A DNA stretch of 59,350 nucleotides. Origin: Luteitalea sp. Its GTDB lineage: Bacteria; Acidobacteriota; Vicinamibacteria; Vicinamibacterales; CAVVIG01. The stretch lies in NCBI GenBank assembly GCA_009380045.1, contig WHSN01000006.1, forward strand, positions 1 through 59,350, read 5' to 3'. This document shows positions 51,215-59,350 of this stretch, piece after piece; within the stretch, counting starts at the first letter, position 1, and every line of letters starts with the position of its first letter. The notes under the pieces are model-generated. The model searched no databases, had not been told where the DNA came from, and worked only from the letters and a program-made list of their open reading frames with translations. A program made the translations under genes and the position numbers.

Positions 51215-53755
51215 CTATTCCGCTCGCAACGTCGCGAGAGGCTTGTGTCGGATGACTCCCAGGCTCGCCAACACGCCGATAGCGGACACCAGAACGGTGG
51301 TGGCGCCGATCCCGTTGACGGTAATCAGCGGGCTCGCTTCCCAGCTCAGATCCAGCACGTAGCGGGCCGCGGCCCAGCCGAACGCCGCGGCGCCGAAAGC
51401 GCCGATCGTACCGGCCATCGCCCCAAGCACGCCGTACTCCAGCACCAGCATCGCGGCAATCAGCCGGCTGGTCGCACCCAGGGTCTTCAAGATCGCCGCC
51501 TCGTACACACGCCGGAACTTGGTCATCGAAATAGCGCCGACGAGAATCAGGCTGCCGCTGAGGAGCACCAGGAGGCCGATCGCCCGGACGGCCGGCGTGA
51601 CCGTGTTGACGACCCCTTGAATCGCGTCGAGGACCTCCCTGAGATCGATGACGGACAGGTTTGGATACCTGGTGACAATCGACCCGTGCATCCGCGCTCG
51701 CGCGACGATATCTGTCGGTCCCTTGAGCGAGGCGATGAACGAGTGCGGGGCGTTGTCGAAGGGGCCTGGCCTGAAGACAATCACGAACCCGCCGGCACGG
51801 AAGTCGCGGAAGTCCACCTCGCGGAAGCTGGTCACGCGAGCCGCGACGATGCGCCCGAGCACGTCGAACCGCATCTCGTCCCCGAGCTGGATGTCGAAAC
51901 GCCTTTGCAAGCTCTCCTCAATCGAGACTTCGGCCTGGCCCTCCTGAGATGGGCCATCCCACCATTCCCCCGCCACCAGCCGCTCGTTCGCTTCCAGGTT
52001 CGGCCGGTAGGTAATGGTGAACTCCCGTGACAACCCGCCACGCCCGCGGACTTCCCCGTAGCTTTCGAGGCCGACATCGCGCCCGCGCAGTCCGACAATC
52101 CGTGCGCGTAGAACGGGTATGTACCTGAGGGCGCTTCGGCTTCCCGATTCGCGATCCAGCAGGTCATTCAGACCCGACTGCTGGTGCCTCTGGACGTCGA
52201 GGAGCAAGATGTCCGGCGTGTCCTCCCCGAGCTGAACCGAGAAGTCCCGAAGCAGGTTCACCTGAATGCCCTGAACCGTCAGGATGAAAAACGAGCCAAG
52301 TCCCACCGCCAGGAGGATGACACGCGTTTGATTGCCGGGACGCGTGACGTGCAGCACCGCGTGACGCAGGGCGAACGAGGACGAGTGCCGCAGCGGCCGC
52401 ACGGCTCGGACGAGCGCGACGCCTGTCAGGTCGAGCACAAGTGCAACAGCGACGAACCCGCCGGTCAGGAGCAGCCCGGCGTCGATGGATCCGGCCTGCC
52501 AGGAGGCAACACCCACCAGAGCGGCCGCCACCAGGGCTGTCACAACCCACTTGTTCCAGTCGAACCGACGATGCGGCGGGGTGTCCTGCCGCAGGAGCAA
52601 CGCAGGCTTGATCTGGCGCACCTCGAGCAAGGGTACCAGCGAGAACAACAGCGACACCAGCAGCCCGACGGCCACACCCTGTGCGACCGCCCCCCTGGTC
52701 AGACCGATGTCCACCTGAAGCAGCACCGTAGCCACGCCACTCAGGAGCAACGGGAGAGCCGAGATGACTGCCGCGGCGAGCGCCACGCCGAGCGCGCTGC
52801 CGGCAAGCCCGAGCAACAGCACCTGCGTCAGATAGATCGCCAGGACCTGGCGAGAGGTGCAGCCGACGCACTTGAGGATGGCGATGCTCCGGATCTTCTG
52901 CTGGACGAACACTCGGGTGACACTGGACACGCCGATGCCGCCGAGAAGGAGCACGACCAGACCGACGAGACTCAAATAGTTTTCGGTTCGTATCAGGTTC
53001 TCGGCCATCCGATCCTGCCGCCGCCGATATGATCGGATGCCCACGTATTCGTTGACGAAGGCGGCTTCGAGATCGGCGGTGAGCGGGCCGAGCGCCGCGT
53101 CGGGAACCTTGAGGAGCATCTCGTAATCGATGTCGCTGCCGAACGCCAGGAGCCCGGTGGATGGCAGATCGGCATGATCGATGAACACGCGCGGGCCCAG
53201 CGTGAACACTCCGAGGCTTCGGCCCGGTTCGCTGGCAATGACGCCGCGCAGCTCGAACGACCGGGCGCCAATCAAGATGTGGTCGCCGACTTCTACGTCC
53301 AGATGGGCCAGCAGCTCCGGCCGGACCAGTGCTCCGCCGTTGCGGAGCAGTGCGTGTGAATAGGTCCCCTCCGAGAGCGTCAGCGTGCCGTGGAAGGGAA
53401 ACCCCTCCTGCACGGCCCGCAGCTCAATCATCTTGGTTACGGGCGTGGCCGCGTCCGCGGTCCTGACCATCGTGTCGATCTCGATGGCCTCCGATTGCGC
53501 CGTGATTCGGCCGGCGCGCTGCTCGCGTGCAAGCATTTCGTGGACCGCCGGGGTAAAAGGGCTGTTCGACCGGACCATCATGTCGGCGGCCAACAGGGCG
53601 CGCGCCTCGCTCGTGAGCACCATCCCGACACTCTGAATGACGGAGCGGATGGCGACGATCGACGCGACGCCGACGGCGATGCAGGCAAAGAAGAACAGGA
53701 GGCGCTGCCACGACGCGCGCACCTCTCGCAACGCCATACGGACGATGAACCTCAT
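51215..53755 (-). CDS. FtsX-like ABC transporter permease without adjacent ATPase
   Basis: An 846-residue membrane protein of the MacB/YbbP type: an N-terminal helix (RLLFFFACIAVGVASIVAI), a large extracytoplasmic domain (ADMMVRSNSPFTPAVHEMLA, FPFHGTLTLSEGTYSHALL), and two FtsX membrane modules (LVVLLLGGIGVSSVTRVFVQQKIRSIAILK, VLLSGSLILVGAISMTKFRRVYEAAILK). KTLGAT and KCVGCT loops follow the first helices, as in this family. Such permeases need an ATPase partner, but none is encoded beside it. It is divergent from the response regulator and may serve lipoprotein or peptide export. Partner unknown. Confidence 0.87.
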   Translation of the reverse strand: MRFIVRMALREVRASWQRLLFFFACIAVGVASIVAIRSVIQSVGMVLTSEARALLAADMMVRSNSPFTPAVHEMLAREQRAGRITAQSEAIEIDTMVRTADAATPVTKMIELRAVQEGFPFHGTLTLSEGTYSHALLRNGGALVRPELLAHLDVEVGDHILIGARSFELRGVIASEPGRSLGVFTLGPRVFIDHADLPSTGLLAFGSDIDYEMLLKVPDAALGPLTADLEAAFVNEYVGIRSYRRRQDRMAENLIRTENYLSLVGLVVLLLGGIGVSSVTRVFVQQKIRSIAILKCVGCTSRQVLAIYLTQVLLLGLAGSALGVALAAAVISALPLLLSGVATVLLQVDIGLTRGAVAQGVAVGLLVSLLFSLVPLLEVRQIKPALLLRQDTPPHRRFDWNKWVVTALVAAALVGVASWQAGSIDAGLLLTGGFVAVALVLDLTGVALVRAVRPLRHSSSFALRHAVLHVTRPGNQTRVILLAVGLGSFFILTVQGIQVNLLRDFSVQLGEDTPDILLLDVQRHQQSGLNDLLDRESGSRSALRYIPVLRARIVGLRGRDVGLESYGEVRGRGGLSREFTITYRPNLEANERLVAGEWWDGPSQEGQAEVSIEESLQRRFDIQLGDEMRFDVLGRIVAARVTSFREVDFRDFRAGGFVIVFRPGPFDNAPHSFIASLKGPTDIVARARMHGSIVTRYPNLSVIDLREVLDAIQGVVNTVTPAVRAIGLLVLLSGSLILVGAISMTKFRRVYEAAILKTLGATSRLIAAMLVLEYGVLGAMAGTIGAFGAAAFGWAAARYVLDLSWEASPLITVNGIGATTVLVSAIGVLASLGVIRHKPLATLRAE

Positions 53756-53937
53756 CGATGTGGCTAAGGGTAACCCGCTTTGGTCGGTTCGAGGCGCTCC
53801 GGCGACAAGGCTGGCTGAGTGGGACCTGCCCCTACCGAATCAAAGGACCGATACCAGACGGCTTTGGGCAGGTTCGGCCCAAGCCTGCGGACCAAGGGGA
53901 GCTGAAGCGTCACACCTGGCAGTACCATAGGCTGGGC

Positions 53938-54648
53938 ATGCCGGACACTCCGAACCGACGCGGACCGCACGTGCTCGTGGTCGAGGACGACGCAAAGGTC
54001 GCCGAGAGCGTGCGCCGGCGGCTCACGAAGGAGGGTTACCGCGTCAAGGTAACGAGCTCCGGGGATGAGGGCTGCACGTGGAGCGGCGATGAGGCGTTCG
54101 ATGTCATCGTGCTCGATCTGGTGCTCCCCGGCCGAAGTGGCTTGGAGATCCTCGCAGACATGCGCAGCCGGGGCGTCGCCAGTCCGGTACTCGTTCTGAC
54201 GCCCCTGGACAGCTTGAACGATCGACTGCGCGGGCTCGACGGCGCAGACGACTTTCTGGTGAAGCCGTTCGCCCTGCTGGAACTGGCGGCTCGGGTGCGC
54301 GCCCTCGTCGGTCGCCCGCGTCAACAGCACATTCGCCGTCTTCATGTCGCCGATCTCGAGCTGGACCTGATCACGCGTCACGCCTCGAGAAACGGCCGGA
54401 CCATCGAGTTGGCGCCCCGTGAATTCGAGCTTCTCGCCTACCTCATGAGTCAAGCGGGCAGCCTGGTGTCGCGCGAGATGCTGGGACGTGAGGTCTGGGT
54501 GCAGTTGGAGCGCGGTACGCCCCTCGACAACGTCATCGACGTGCACATCGGACGGTTGCGGCGAAAGGTGGACCACCAATCCGAGATTCCCCTGATCCAG
54601 ACCGTGCGAGGCCTGGGATTCACGGTCTCGAAAGGCTCGATCAAGTAA
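53938..54648 (+). CDS. OmpR-type response regulator (orphan)
   Basis: A 236-residue two-domain regulator starting at the ATG at 53938. The receiver has Asp17/Asp18 (VLVVEDDAK), the phosphoacceptor Asp60 (VIVLDLVLPG), Thr88 (VLVLTPLDS) and Lys109 (DFLVKPFALLEL). The DNA-binding winged helix covers about residues 140-232 (TIELAPREFELLAYLMSQ, VIDVHIGRLRRKVD, VRGLGFTVSKG). Compared with the usual GLDAGADDYLVKPF, one residue is missing in the beta4-beta5 loop (GLDGADDFLVKPF). No histidine kinase is next to it. It precedes the iron-receptor operon on the same strand and may control it, but that is inference. Confidence 0.9.
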   Translation: MPDTPNRRGPHVLVVEDDAKVAESVRRRLTKEGYRVKVTSSGDEGCTWSGDEAFDVIVLDLVLPGRSGLEILADMRSRGVASPVLVLTPLDSLNDRLRGLDGADDFLVKPFALLELAARVRALVGRPRQQHIRRLHVADLELDLITRHASRNGRTIELAPREFELLAYLMSQAGSLVSREMLGREVWVQLERGTPLDNVIDVHIGRLRRKVDHQSEIPLIQTVRGLGFTVSKGSIK

Positions 54649-54690
54649 CCTTCCTCTCGAGCTCCACTCCAAGCCTGAACGTTTAGACAG

Positions 54691-54748
54691 TTGACCGACC
54701 AAATCGGTCGCCTTTACACTGAACGCGCAAATGAGACCGAGTCTCATT
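54691..54748 (+). promoter_or_regulatory. Promoter with Fur-like dyad upstream of iron operon
   Basis: TTGACC at 54691-54696, an 18-base spacer and TACACT at 54715-54720 form a promoter. A dyad GACCGA/TCGGTC (54693-54709) sits over the spacer. Just after the -10, the perfect 19-base palindrome AATGAGAC-CGA-GTCTCATT (54730-54748) has the length and TGA...TCA ends of a Fur box. Iron repression by Fur is the likely control. Confidence 0.65.
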
Positions 54749-54853
54749 GTCACTTTCAGTCAGACCGCCTCCTGCCATCCGCTTGCGCGTCGGCGTGTCC
54801 CGATTCGCCATCGTACGGACGGCCAGCAGGTGTCGCAACCGAGGAGAGTCGCC

Positions 54854-57223
54854 ATGCGTCGTTCGTTGCTGTGCGCCGTTCTGTGGCTGTTCATTCCACT
54901 GCCTGCCGCTCACGCGGCGGTCCCCGGGACGGCTGACGTCGTCGAGCAGTCCGTACCACCGGCGACTGTGCGTGGTCGCGTCGTCGATCCCAGCAGCGGC
55001 GCCATCGCCGGTGCCCAGGTGACCGTCACCTCCGACCGGCCCGGTGCGCCCGCATCGGCGGTGACCAACCAGGAAGGCGAGTTCGAGATCGCGATGATCC
55101 CGGGCGGTTACACCGTCCGAGTCAACGCGAGCGGATTCGTCGAGGCGTCACAGCGCGTCACGCTGCGCCAGGGCGCCCCGGCGACGGCCGACTTCACGCT
55201 GCAAATTGCCGCCTTGCAGGAGTCGGTCAGCGTCGGCGCGACCCTCGGTTACGCGGTTCCTGCGTTGTCATCGGCCACCAAGACCGCGACTCCGCTGCGC
55301 GACGTCCCCCAGGCCGTCAGCATCGTCTCGAGCGCGCTCATCGCGGACCAGCGCATGTCGAGCATGGCCGACGTGGTGCGGTACATGCCGGGCGTCGGCA
55401 TCGCTCAAGGCGAGGGCAACCGCGACACCCCGATCCTGCGCGGCAACAGCACGACCTCGGATTTCTTCGTCGACGGCGTTCGCGACGATGTGCAGTATTT
55501 CCGCGATGTCTACAACGTCGAGCGGGTGGAGGCGCTCAAAGGCCCCAACGCCATGATTTTCGGCCGCGGCGGTGTCGGTGGCGTGATCAATCGTGTGACG
55601 CGGCAGGCAGAGTGGGGACAGGCACGGGAAGCATCGCTGCAGTTTGGCTCCTGGGACAACAAGCGCTTCACGGCCGACGTCGGCCGTGGCCTCAACGAGA
55701 CGGTCGCCCTCCGTGCCACAGCGCTCTACGAGAACTCGGGTTCTTATCGAGACGGCGTCGACATCGAGCGCCACGGTTTCAACCCGACGGCCGCCATCCG
55801 CGTGAGCCCGAACACCACGCTCCGCGCCGGCTACGAGTACTTCCACGATCAGCGCACCGCCGACCGCGGCATCTCGTCGTTCAACGGCCGTCCGGTGAAC
55901 ACCGATCCCGGCACCTTCTTCGGCGACCCGGCGCGGAGTCCGGCCGAGGCCACGGTCAATCTCCTCTCGTCAACTCTCGAGCACCGGTTTGGTTCCCGCC
56001 TGACGCTGAGAAATCGCGTCAGCTACGGCGACTACGACAAGTTCTACCAGAACGTGTTCCCTGGCGCGGTGAACGCGGCGGCGACCTCTGTCGCCATTTC
56101 TGCGTACAACAGCGCGACCACCCGCCACAACCTGTTCAATCAGACAGACCTGATCGTGTCGGCGAACACCGGCCGCTTTGGACACACGGTGCTGTTGGGG
56201 ACGGAGTTCGGCAGGCAGGAAACCGACAACTTCCGGAACACCGGGTTCTTCCCGACCCTCGGGGCGAACGTCACGTCGTTCCAGGCGCCGCTCAGCGCTC
56301 CGACGGTGTCGTTGCCGTTGGCCTTCCGCCAGAACGCAACCGATGCCGACAATGGCGGTGTGTCCACCGTCGCCGCGGTCTACGCTCAGGACCAAATCGC
56401 GCTCTCCGAGCAGGTGGACGCCGTCGTCGGGCTCCGGCTCGACCGCTTCGCCACCGACTTCACCAACAATCGCACCGCGGCCGACTTCTCGAGCGCCGAC
56501 GGCCTCCTCTCACCGCGCCTGGGCGTCATCTACAGGCCGATGTTGCCGCTCTCGGTGTACGGCAGCTACAGCCTGACCTATCTGCCCCGCGCCGGCGAAC
56601 AGTTGTCGTCACTGTCGCTGACGAATCAGGCGCTCGATCCCGAGGAGTTCCGCAACTACGAGGTCGGCGCCAAGTGGGACATCGTCGCTTCCTTCTCGTT
56701 CACGGCTGCCCTGTACCGCCTCGATCGCGGGAACGTCATCGTTCCCGATCCGGAGGATCCGACGCTGTCGATTCTGGTCGACGCACAGCGGACCAAGGGC
56801 CTGGAGATCGGACTGAACGGAACCATCGCCGGCGCCTGGAGCGTGGCCGGCGGGTATGCCTACCAGGACGGCGAGATCACCCGCTCGATCTCCGCCACCG
56901 CCCAGGCGGGCGCCACGCTGGCGCAGTTGCCGAAGCACTCGATTTCCCTCTGGAACAAATACGACATCACGCCCCGCCTGGCGGCCGCCCTCGGCCTGAT
57001 CTATCGGGGCGACGTGTTCACATCGACGGACAATCTGGTCGTGCTGCCGGACTGGACGCGCGTCGACGCCGCGGTGTACTACGACCTGACGTCGATGTTC
57101 CGTGCGCAGGTCAACGTCGAGAACCTGTTCGACGAGAACTACTACCTGAACGCACACAGCAACACCAACATCAGCCCCGGCTCACCGCGAGCGGTTCGTT
57201 TCACCTTGACGACGAGATTCTAG
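54854..57223 (+). CDS. TonB-dependent siderophore receptor
   Basis: A 789-residue protein starting at the ATG at 54854 (GAGGAGAG ahead) with a signal peptide (LCAVLWLFIPLPAAHAA). An N-terminal carboxypeptidase-regulatory domain (ATVRGRVVDPSSGAIAGAQV) precedes a FhuA/Fiu-type plug: TPLRDVPQAVSIVSSALIADQRM, DTPILRGNSTTSDFFVDGVRDD and RVEALKGPNAMIFGRGGVGGVIN. The barrel ends RFTLTTRF. The plug motifs are those of ferric-siderophore receptors of the catecholate/hydroxamate group. It heads an operon with FbpC- and FbpA-type genes, and a Fur-like dyad lies upstream. It needs TonB-ExbBD, which is not in the window. Confidence 0.9.
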   Translation: MRRSLLCAVLWLFIPLPAAHAAVPGTADVVEQSVPPATVRGRVVDPSSGAIAGAQVTVTSDRPGAPASAVTNQEGEFEIAMIPGGYTVRVNASGFVEASQRVTLRQGAPATADFTLQIAALQESVSVGATLGYAVPALSSATKTATPLRDVPQAVSIVSSALIADQRMSSMADVVRYMPGVGIAQGEGNRDTPILRGNSTTSDFFVDGVRDDVQYFRDVYNVERVEALKGPNAMIFGRGGVGGVINRVTRQAEWGQAREASLQFGSWDNKRFTADVGRGLNETVALRATALYENSGSYRDGVDIERHGFNPTAAIRVSPNTTLRAGYEYFHDQRTADRGISSFNGRPVNTDPGTFFGDPARSPAEATVNLLSSTLEHRFGSRLTLRNRVSYGDYDKFYQNVFPGAVNAAATSVAISAYNSATTRHNLFNQTDLIVSANTGRFGHTVLLGTEFGRQETDNFRNTGFFPTLGANVTSFQAPLSAPTVSLPLAFRQNATDADNGGVSTVAAVYAQDQIALSEQVDAVVGLRLDRFATDFTNNRTAADFSSADGLLSPRLGVIYRPMLPLSVYGSYSLTYLPRAGEQLSSLSLTNQALDPEEFRNYEVGAKWDIVASFSFTAALYRLDRGNVIVPDPEDPTLSILVDAQRTKGLEIGLNGTIAGAWSVAGGYAYQDGEITRSISATAQAGATLAQLPKHSISLWNKYDITPRLAAALGLIYRGDVFTSTDNLVVLPDWTRVDAAVYYDLTSMFRAQVNVENLFDENYYLNAHSNTNISPGSPRAVRFTLTTRF

Positions 57224-57321
57224 ACTGGGCGCGGCAGACCAGGCTGGTGATCCCTGCCTCGTCTCCGGCCCTCGGATGCACCGATGACATACACAACGTG
57301 GATCTCGCGGTAGGGGCGGCG

Positions 57322-58413
57322 ATGGACAACACCGCCAACGGTCCGGCCCTCCTGGTTCATCGGCTGACACTCGAGTATGGCGCCGTGCGCGCGCTCGACA
57401 CCGTGTCGTTCGCCATCGATCGCGGAGCCATCTTCTGCCTGCTCGGGCCTTCCGGATCGGGGAAATCCTCGGCGCTGCGCCTGATCGCCGGACTCGAGCG
57501 CCCGACCTCCGGGGAGATCGTGATCGACGGTGAGCTCGTGGCTGGCGCCGGCGTCTTCGTCGAGCCCGAGCGACGCCGTGTCGGCATGGTGTTCCAGGAC
57601 TTCGCCCTGTTTCCTCATCTCACCGTCAAAGGCAACGTCGCTTTCGGGATCCGTGGCCGCAGGCGGGCCGAGGTGGACGAGACAGTTGGCAGGCTGTTGG
57701 CTGACGTCGGATTGGCCGACCGCTCGAACAGCTACCCCCACATGCTGTCGGGCGGCGAGCGGCAGCGTGTGGCGCTGGCGCGCGCACTGGCGCCGAAGCC
57801 ACAGGTTCTCCTGATGGATGAACCGTTCTCGAGCCTCGACTCGCGCCTGCGGGAACAGGTACGCCACCAGACGATCGACATCCTCAGGCGCACCGGCACG
57901 ACGGCGATTCTCGTCACGCACGATCCGAGCGAAGCGATGCGGATCGCCGACCGGATCGGCGTGCTCTCGAGCGGCCGGCTGGCGCAGTTCGGCACCGCCG
58001 CCGAGATCTACCGAAGACCCTGTTCGCCCCAGATGGCGTGCAGCTTCGGCGCGGTGAACACGATGGAGGCGGCGGTCGAGGACGGGTCGCTCCGCACGCC
58101 GCTGGGTGATTTCCGGGCTCCGCCGAGCGCAGAGCCAGGCCTGGCGACTGTCTGCATTCGCCCGCAGCACATCTGCCTCCACCCCGACGGTCCGGGAGTG
58201 CGGGGCCGGGTGACCGGCGTGACATGTATCGGCGACGCCACCGAGGTGCAGCTGCGAGTGGACGACCTGCGCATCATGGCGCGGGTATCGGACATGACGA
58301 GCTTCTCGATTGGCGACGATCCCTGCGTGATCGTCGATCCCTCTCATCTGTTCATTTTTCCCCGGCAGGGCCGAGTGGCGCCGGACGTCGCGGCATTGGG
58401 AGTAGCAGTCTGA
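57322..58413 (+). CDS. fbpC: FbpC-type ferric iron ABC transporter ATPase
   Basis: A 363-residue ATPase starting at the ATG at 57322. Walker A is LLGPSGSGKSS (residues 42-49 the core), the Q-loop is FQDFALFPHL, the signature is MLSGGERQRVALARAL, Walker B is LLMDEPFSSLD and the H-loop His200 lies in LVTHDPSEAM. A TOBE-type C-terminal domain follows (VCIRPQHICLHPDG, VTGVTCIGDATEVQLRV). This matches the Fe(III) importer ATPase group (FbpC/AfuC). It lies 98 bases after the siderophore receptor and overlaps the next gene by one base. No permease gene is in view; it may follow the window end. Confidence 0.87.
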   Translation: MDNTANGPALLVHRLTLEYGAVRALDTVSFAIDRGAIFCLLGPSGSGKSSALRLIAGLERPTSGEIVIDGELVAGAGVFVEPERRRVGMVFQDFALFPHLTVKGNVAFGIRGRRRAEVDETVGRLLADVGLADRSNSYPHMLSGGERQRVALARALAPKPQVLLMDEPFSSLDSRLREQVRHQTIDILRRTGTTAILVTHDPSEAMRIADRIGVLSSGRLAQFGTAAEIYRRPCSPQMACSFGAVNTMEAAVEDGSLRTPLGDFRAPPSAEPGLATVCIRPQHICLHPDGPGVRGRVTGVTCIGDATEVQLRVDDLRIMARVSDMTSFSIGDDPCVIVDPSHLFIFPRQGRVAPDVAALGVAV

Positions 58414-59350
58414 TGATGCGTTGGTCGAAGCTCGGGTTCTGCGCGACATGGCTTGCGGTGTTGACCTTCGTGATGCCGGTGGCAGCGGGTGCGCAGGAAG
58501 TGAACCTGTACACCACGCGCGAGCCAGGGCTCATTCAACCGTTGCTCGACTCGTTCACCAAGGCGACGGGCGTCAAGGTGAGCTCCATCTTCGTCAGGGA
58601 CGGCCTGGCGGAGCGCGTGGCGGCGGAGGGCGCGAAGTCGCCCGCTGACGTGCTGATGACCGTGGATTTCGGGAACCTGCTCGACCTGACCGACAAGGGG
58701 CTCACGCAGCCGATTCAGTCGGTGGCGCTCGAGAAGGCCGTGCCGTCAAACCTGCGCGGTGGCAAAGGGGAATGGTTCGCGTTGTCCCTGCGGGCCCGCG
58801 TCGTCTACGCCTCGAAGACCCTGGCGCTCAAGAGCGTCGCCTACGAAGATCTGGCCGATCCTCGCTGGAAGGGAAAGATCTGCATCCGTTCGGGGCAGCA
58901 CCCCTACAACACGGCACTGATCGCCGCCTACATCGCGCACCATGGCGAGGCCGCAGCCGAAACATGGCTTCGAGCGGTCAAGGACAACCTGGCGAGGCCG
59001 GCGACGGGCGGCGACCGCGAGGTGGCCAGGGACATCATGGGGGCGATCTGCGACATCGGCGTCGGAAACTCGTACTACGTCGGGCTGATGCGAGGCGGCG
59101 GCGGTGGTCCGCAACAGGTCAAGTGGGGACAGGCAATCGACGTCGTGCTGCCGACGTTTCGGCAGGGCGGAACGCACGTGAACCTGTCCGGCGCCTCGGT
59201 GGCAAAGTACGCGCCGCACCGCGCCGAGGCGGTCCGGCTGCTGGAGTATCTCGCTTCGGACGAAGCGCAGAAGCTGTACGCCGAAGCCAACTTCGAGTAC
59301 CCGGTCAAGGCAGGCGCCCCGATTCATCCGATCATTGCCGCGCTCGGACC
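58413..59350 (+). CDS. fbpA: FbpA/FutA-type ferric iron-binding protein (3' end outside window)
   Basis: The frame is open from the ATG at 58413 (or 58416) to the window end, 312 residues without a stop. A signal peptide (TWLAVLTFVMPVAAGAQE) leads into EVNLYTTREPGLIQPLLDSF, KSPADVLMTVDFGNL, KICIRSGQHPYNTALIAAYI and CDIGVGNSYYVGLM. The Tyr pair in NSYYVG is the iron-ligand motif of FbpA-type proteins. They bind naked Fe(III) in the periplasm and deliver it to the inner-membrane permease. The start overlaps the stop of the FbpC gene (TGATG). The family is about 340 residues, so about 30 residues are missing. Confidence 0.88.
   Translation, partial: MMRWSKLGFCATWLAVLTFVMPVAAGAQEVNLYTTREPGLIQPLLDSFTKATGVKVSSIFVRDGLAERVAAEGAKSPADVLMTVDFGNLLDLTDKGLTQPIQSVALEKAVPSNLRGGKGEWFALSLRARVVYASKTLALKSVAYEDLADPRWKGKICIRSGQHPYNTALIAAYIAHHGEAAAETWLRAVKDNLARPATGGDREVARDIMGAICDIGVGNSYYVGLMRGGGGGPQQVKWGQAIDVVLPTFRQGGTHVNLSGASVAKYAPHRAEAVRLLEYLASDEAQKLYAEANFEYPVKAGAPIHPIIAALG

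Noticed and set aside
55612..57321. Long plus-strand frame preceding the FbpC-type ATPase
   Set aside because: It is an alternate frame of the siderophore receptor; ATPase homology starts only after the ATG at 57322.

Overview
The window is high-GC, densely coded bacterial DNA that looks like an Acidobacteriota chromosome, most likely Vicinamibacteria-like. This is inferred from gene content, not from a marker gene. The signs are SusC-like TonB receptors with an N-terminal carboxypeptidase-regulatory domain, a PadR regulator beside the start of an acidobacterial-type orphan ABC permease, several FG-GAP/ASPIC-UnbV (CRTAC1-like) proteins, a PQQ dehydrogenase, DUF6152, and three copies of a secreted family with a GRWEGDTLVV motif. 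I found no tRNA, rRNA, CRISPR array, complete insertion sequence or integrase.

Layout. 1-5212: end of a PQQ-type beta-propeller gene, a TPR protein, a PhoA-type alkaline phosphatase, a secreted protein of unknown function and a convergent OprP/O-like porin (phosphate scavenging). 5514-9018: three ArsR-family regulators in 3.5 kb: arsR-arsN2 on minus, arsR-SRPBCC on plus, and arsR-SRPBCC-DinB on minus, with readable operators and promoters. 9174-12741: a lipoprotein, a PQQ dehydrogenase and an exported double-VOC protein. 12974-21656: a six-gene minus-strand operon with the order DUF6282 hydrolase, cupin, NHL propeller, TonB receptor, double cupin, NHL propeller. 21990-35232: an unusual redox and biosynthesis neighbourhood: TPR/FG-GAP/UnbV, FG-GAP/UnbV and RnfD-like genes on plus; a halogenase-like flavoprotein overlapping a radical SAM gene on minus; a His-rich membrane protein, a FixH/YtkA-like lipoprotein, a FixG-like ferredoxin and a small exported membrane protein on plus; and an asparagine-synthetase-like protein that lacks the glutaminase cysteine. 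36125-43675: the GRWEGDTLVV family (three genes plus a decayed copy), PadR, a truncated ABC permease joined to a phage-tail-collar gene, and a two-domain cytochrome c. 43676-53755: a second large TonB receptor, a GTGA-coupled FG-GAP/UnbV and TPR lipoprotein pair, DUF6152, and a FtsX-type permease with no ATPase. 53938-59350: an orphan OmpR-type regulator, then a ferric-iron operon (TonB siderophore receptor, FbpC-type ATPase, FbpA-type binding protein) that runs off the end of the window.

The genes mostly describe an envelope-focused, nutrient-scavenging lifestyle: phosphate and iron uptake, TonB-dependent import of organic substrates, and periplasmic oxidation by quinoproteins and cytochromes. 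The least familiar part is 21990-35232, where membrane electron-transfer modules without a recognisable terminal enzyme sit around a radical SAM/flavoprotein pair and an ATP-dependent amide-forming enzyme. A TPR domain is fused to the FG-GAP/UnbV domains in that region but encoded by a separate overlapping gene at 46796-50214, which ties the two domain types functionally.
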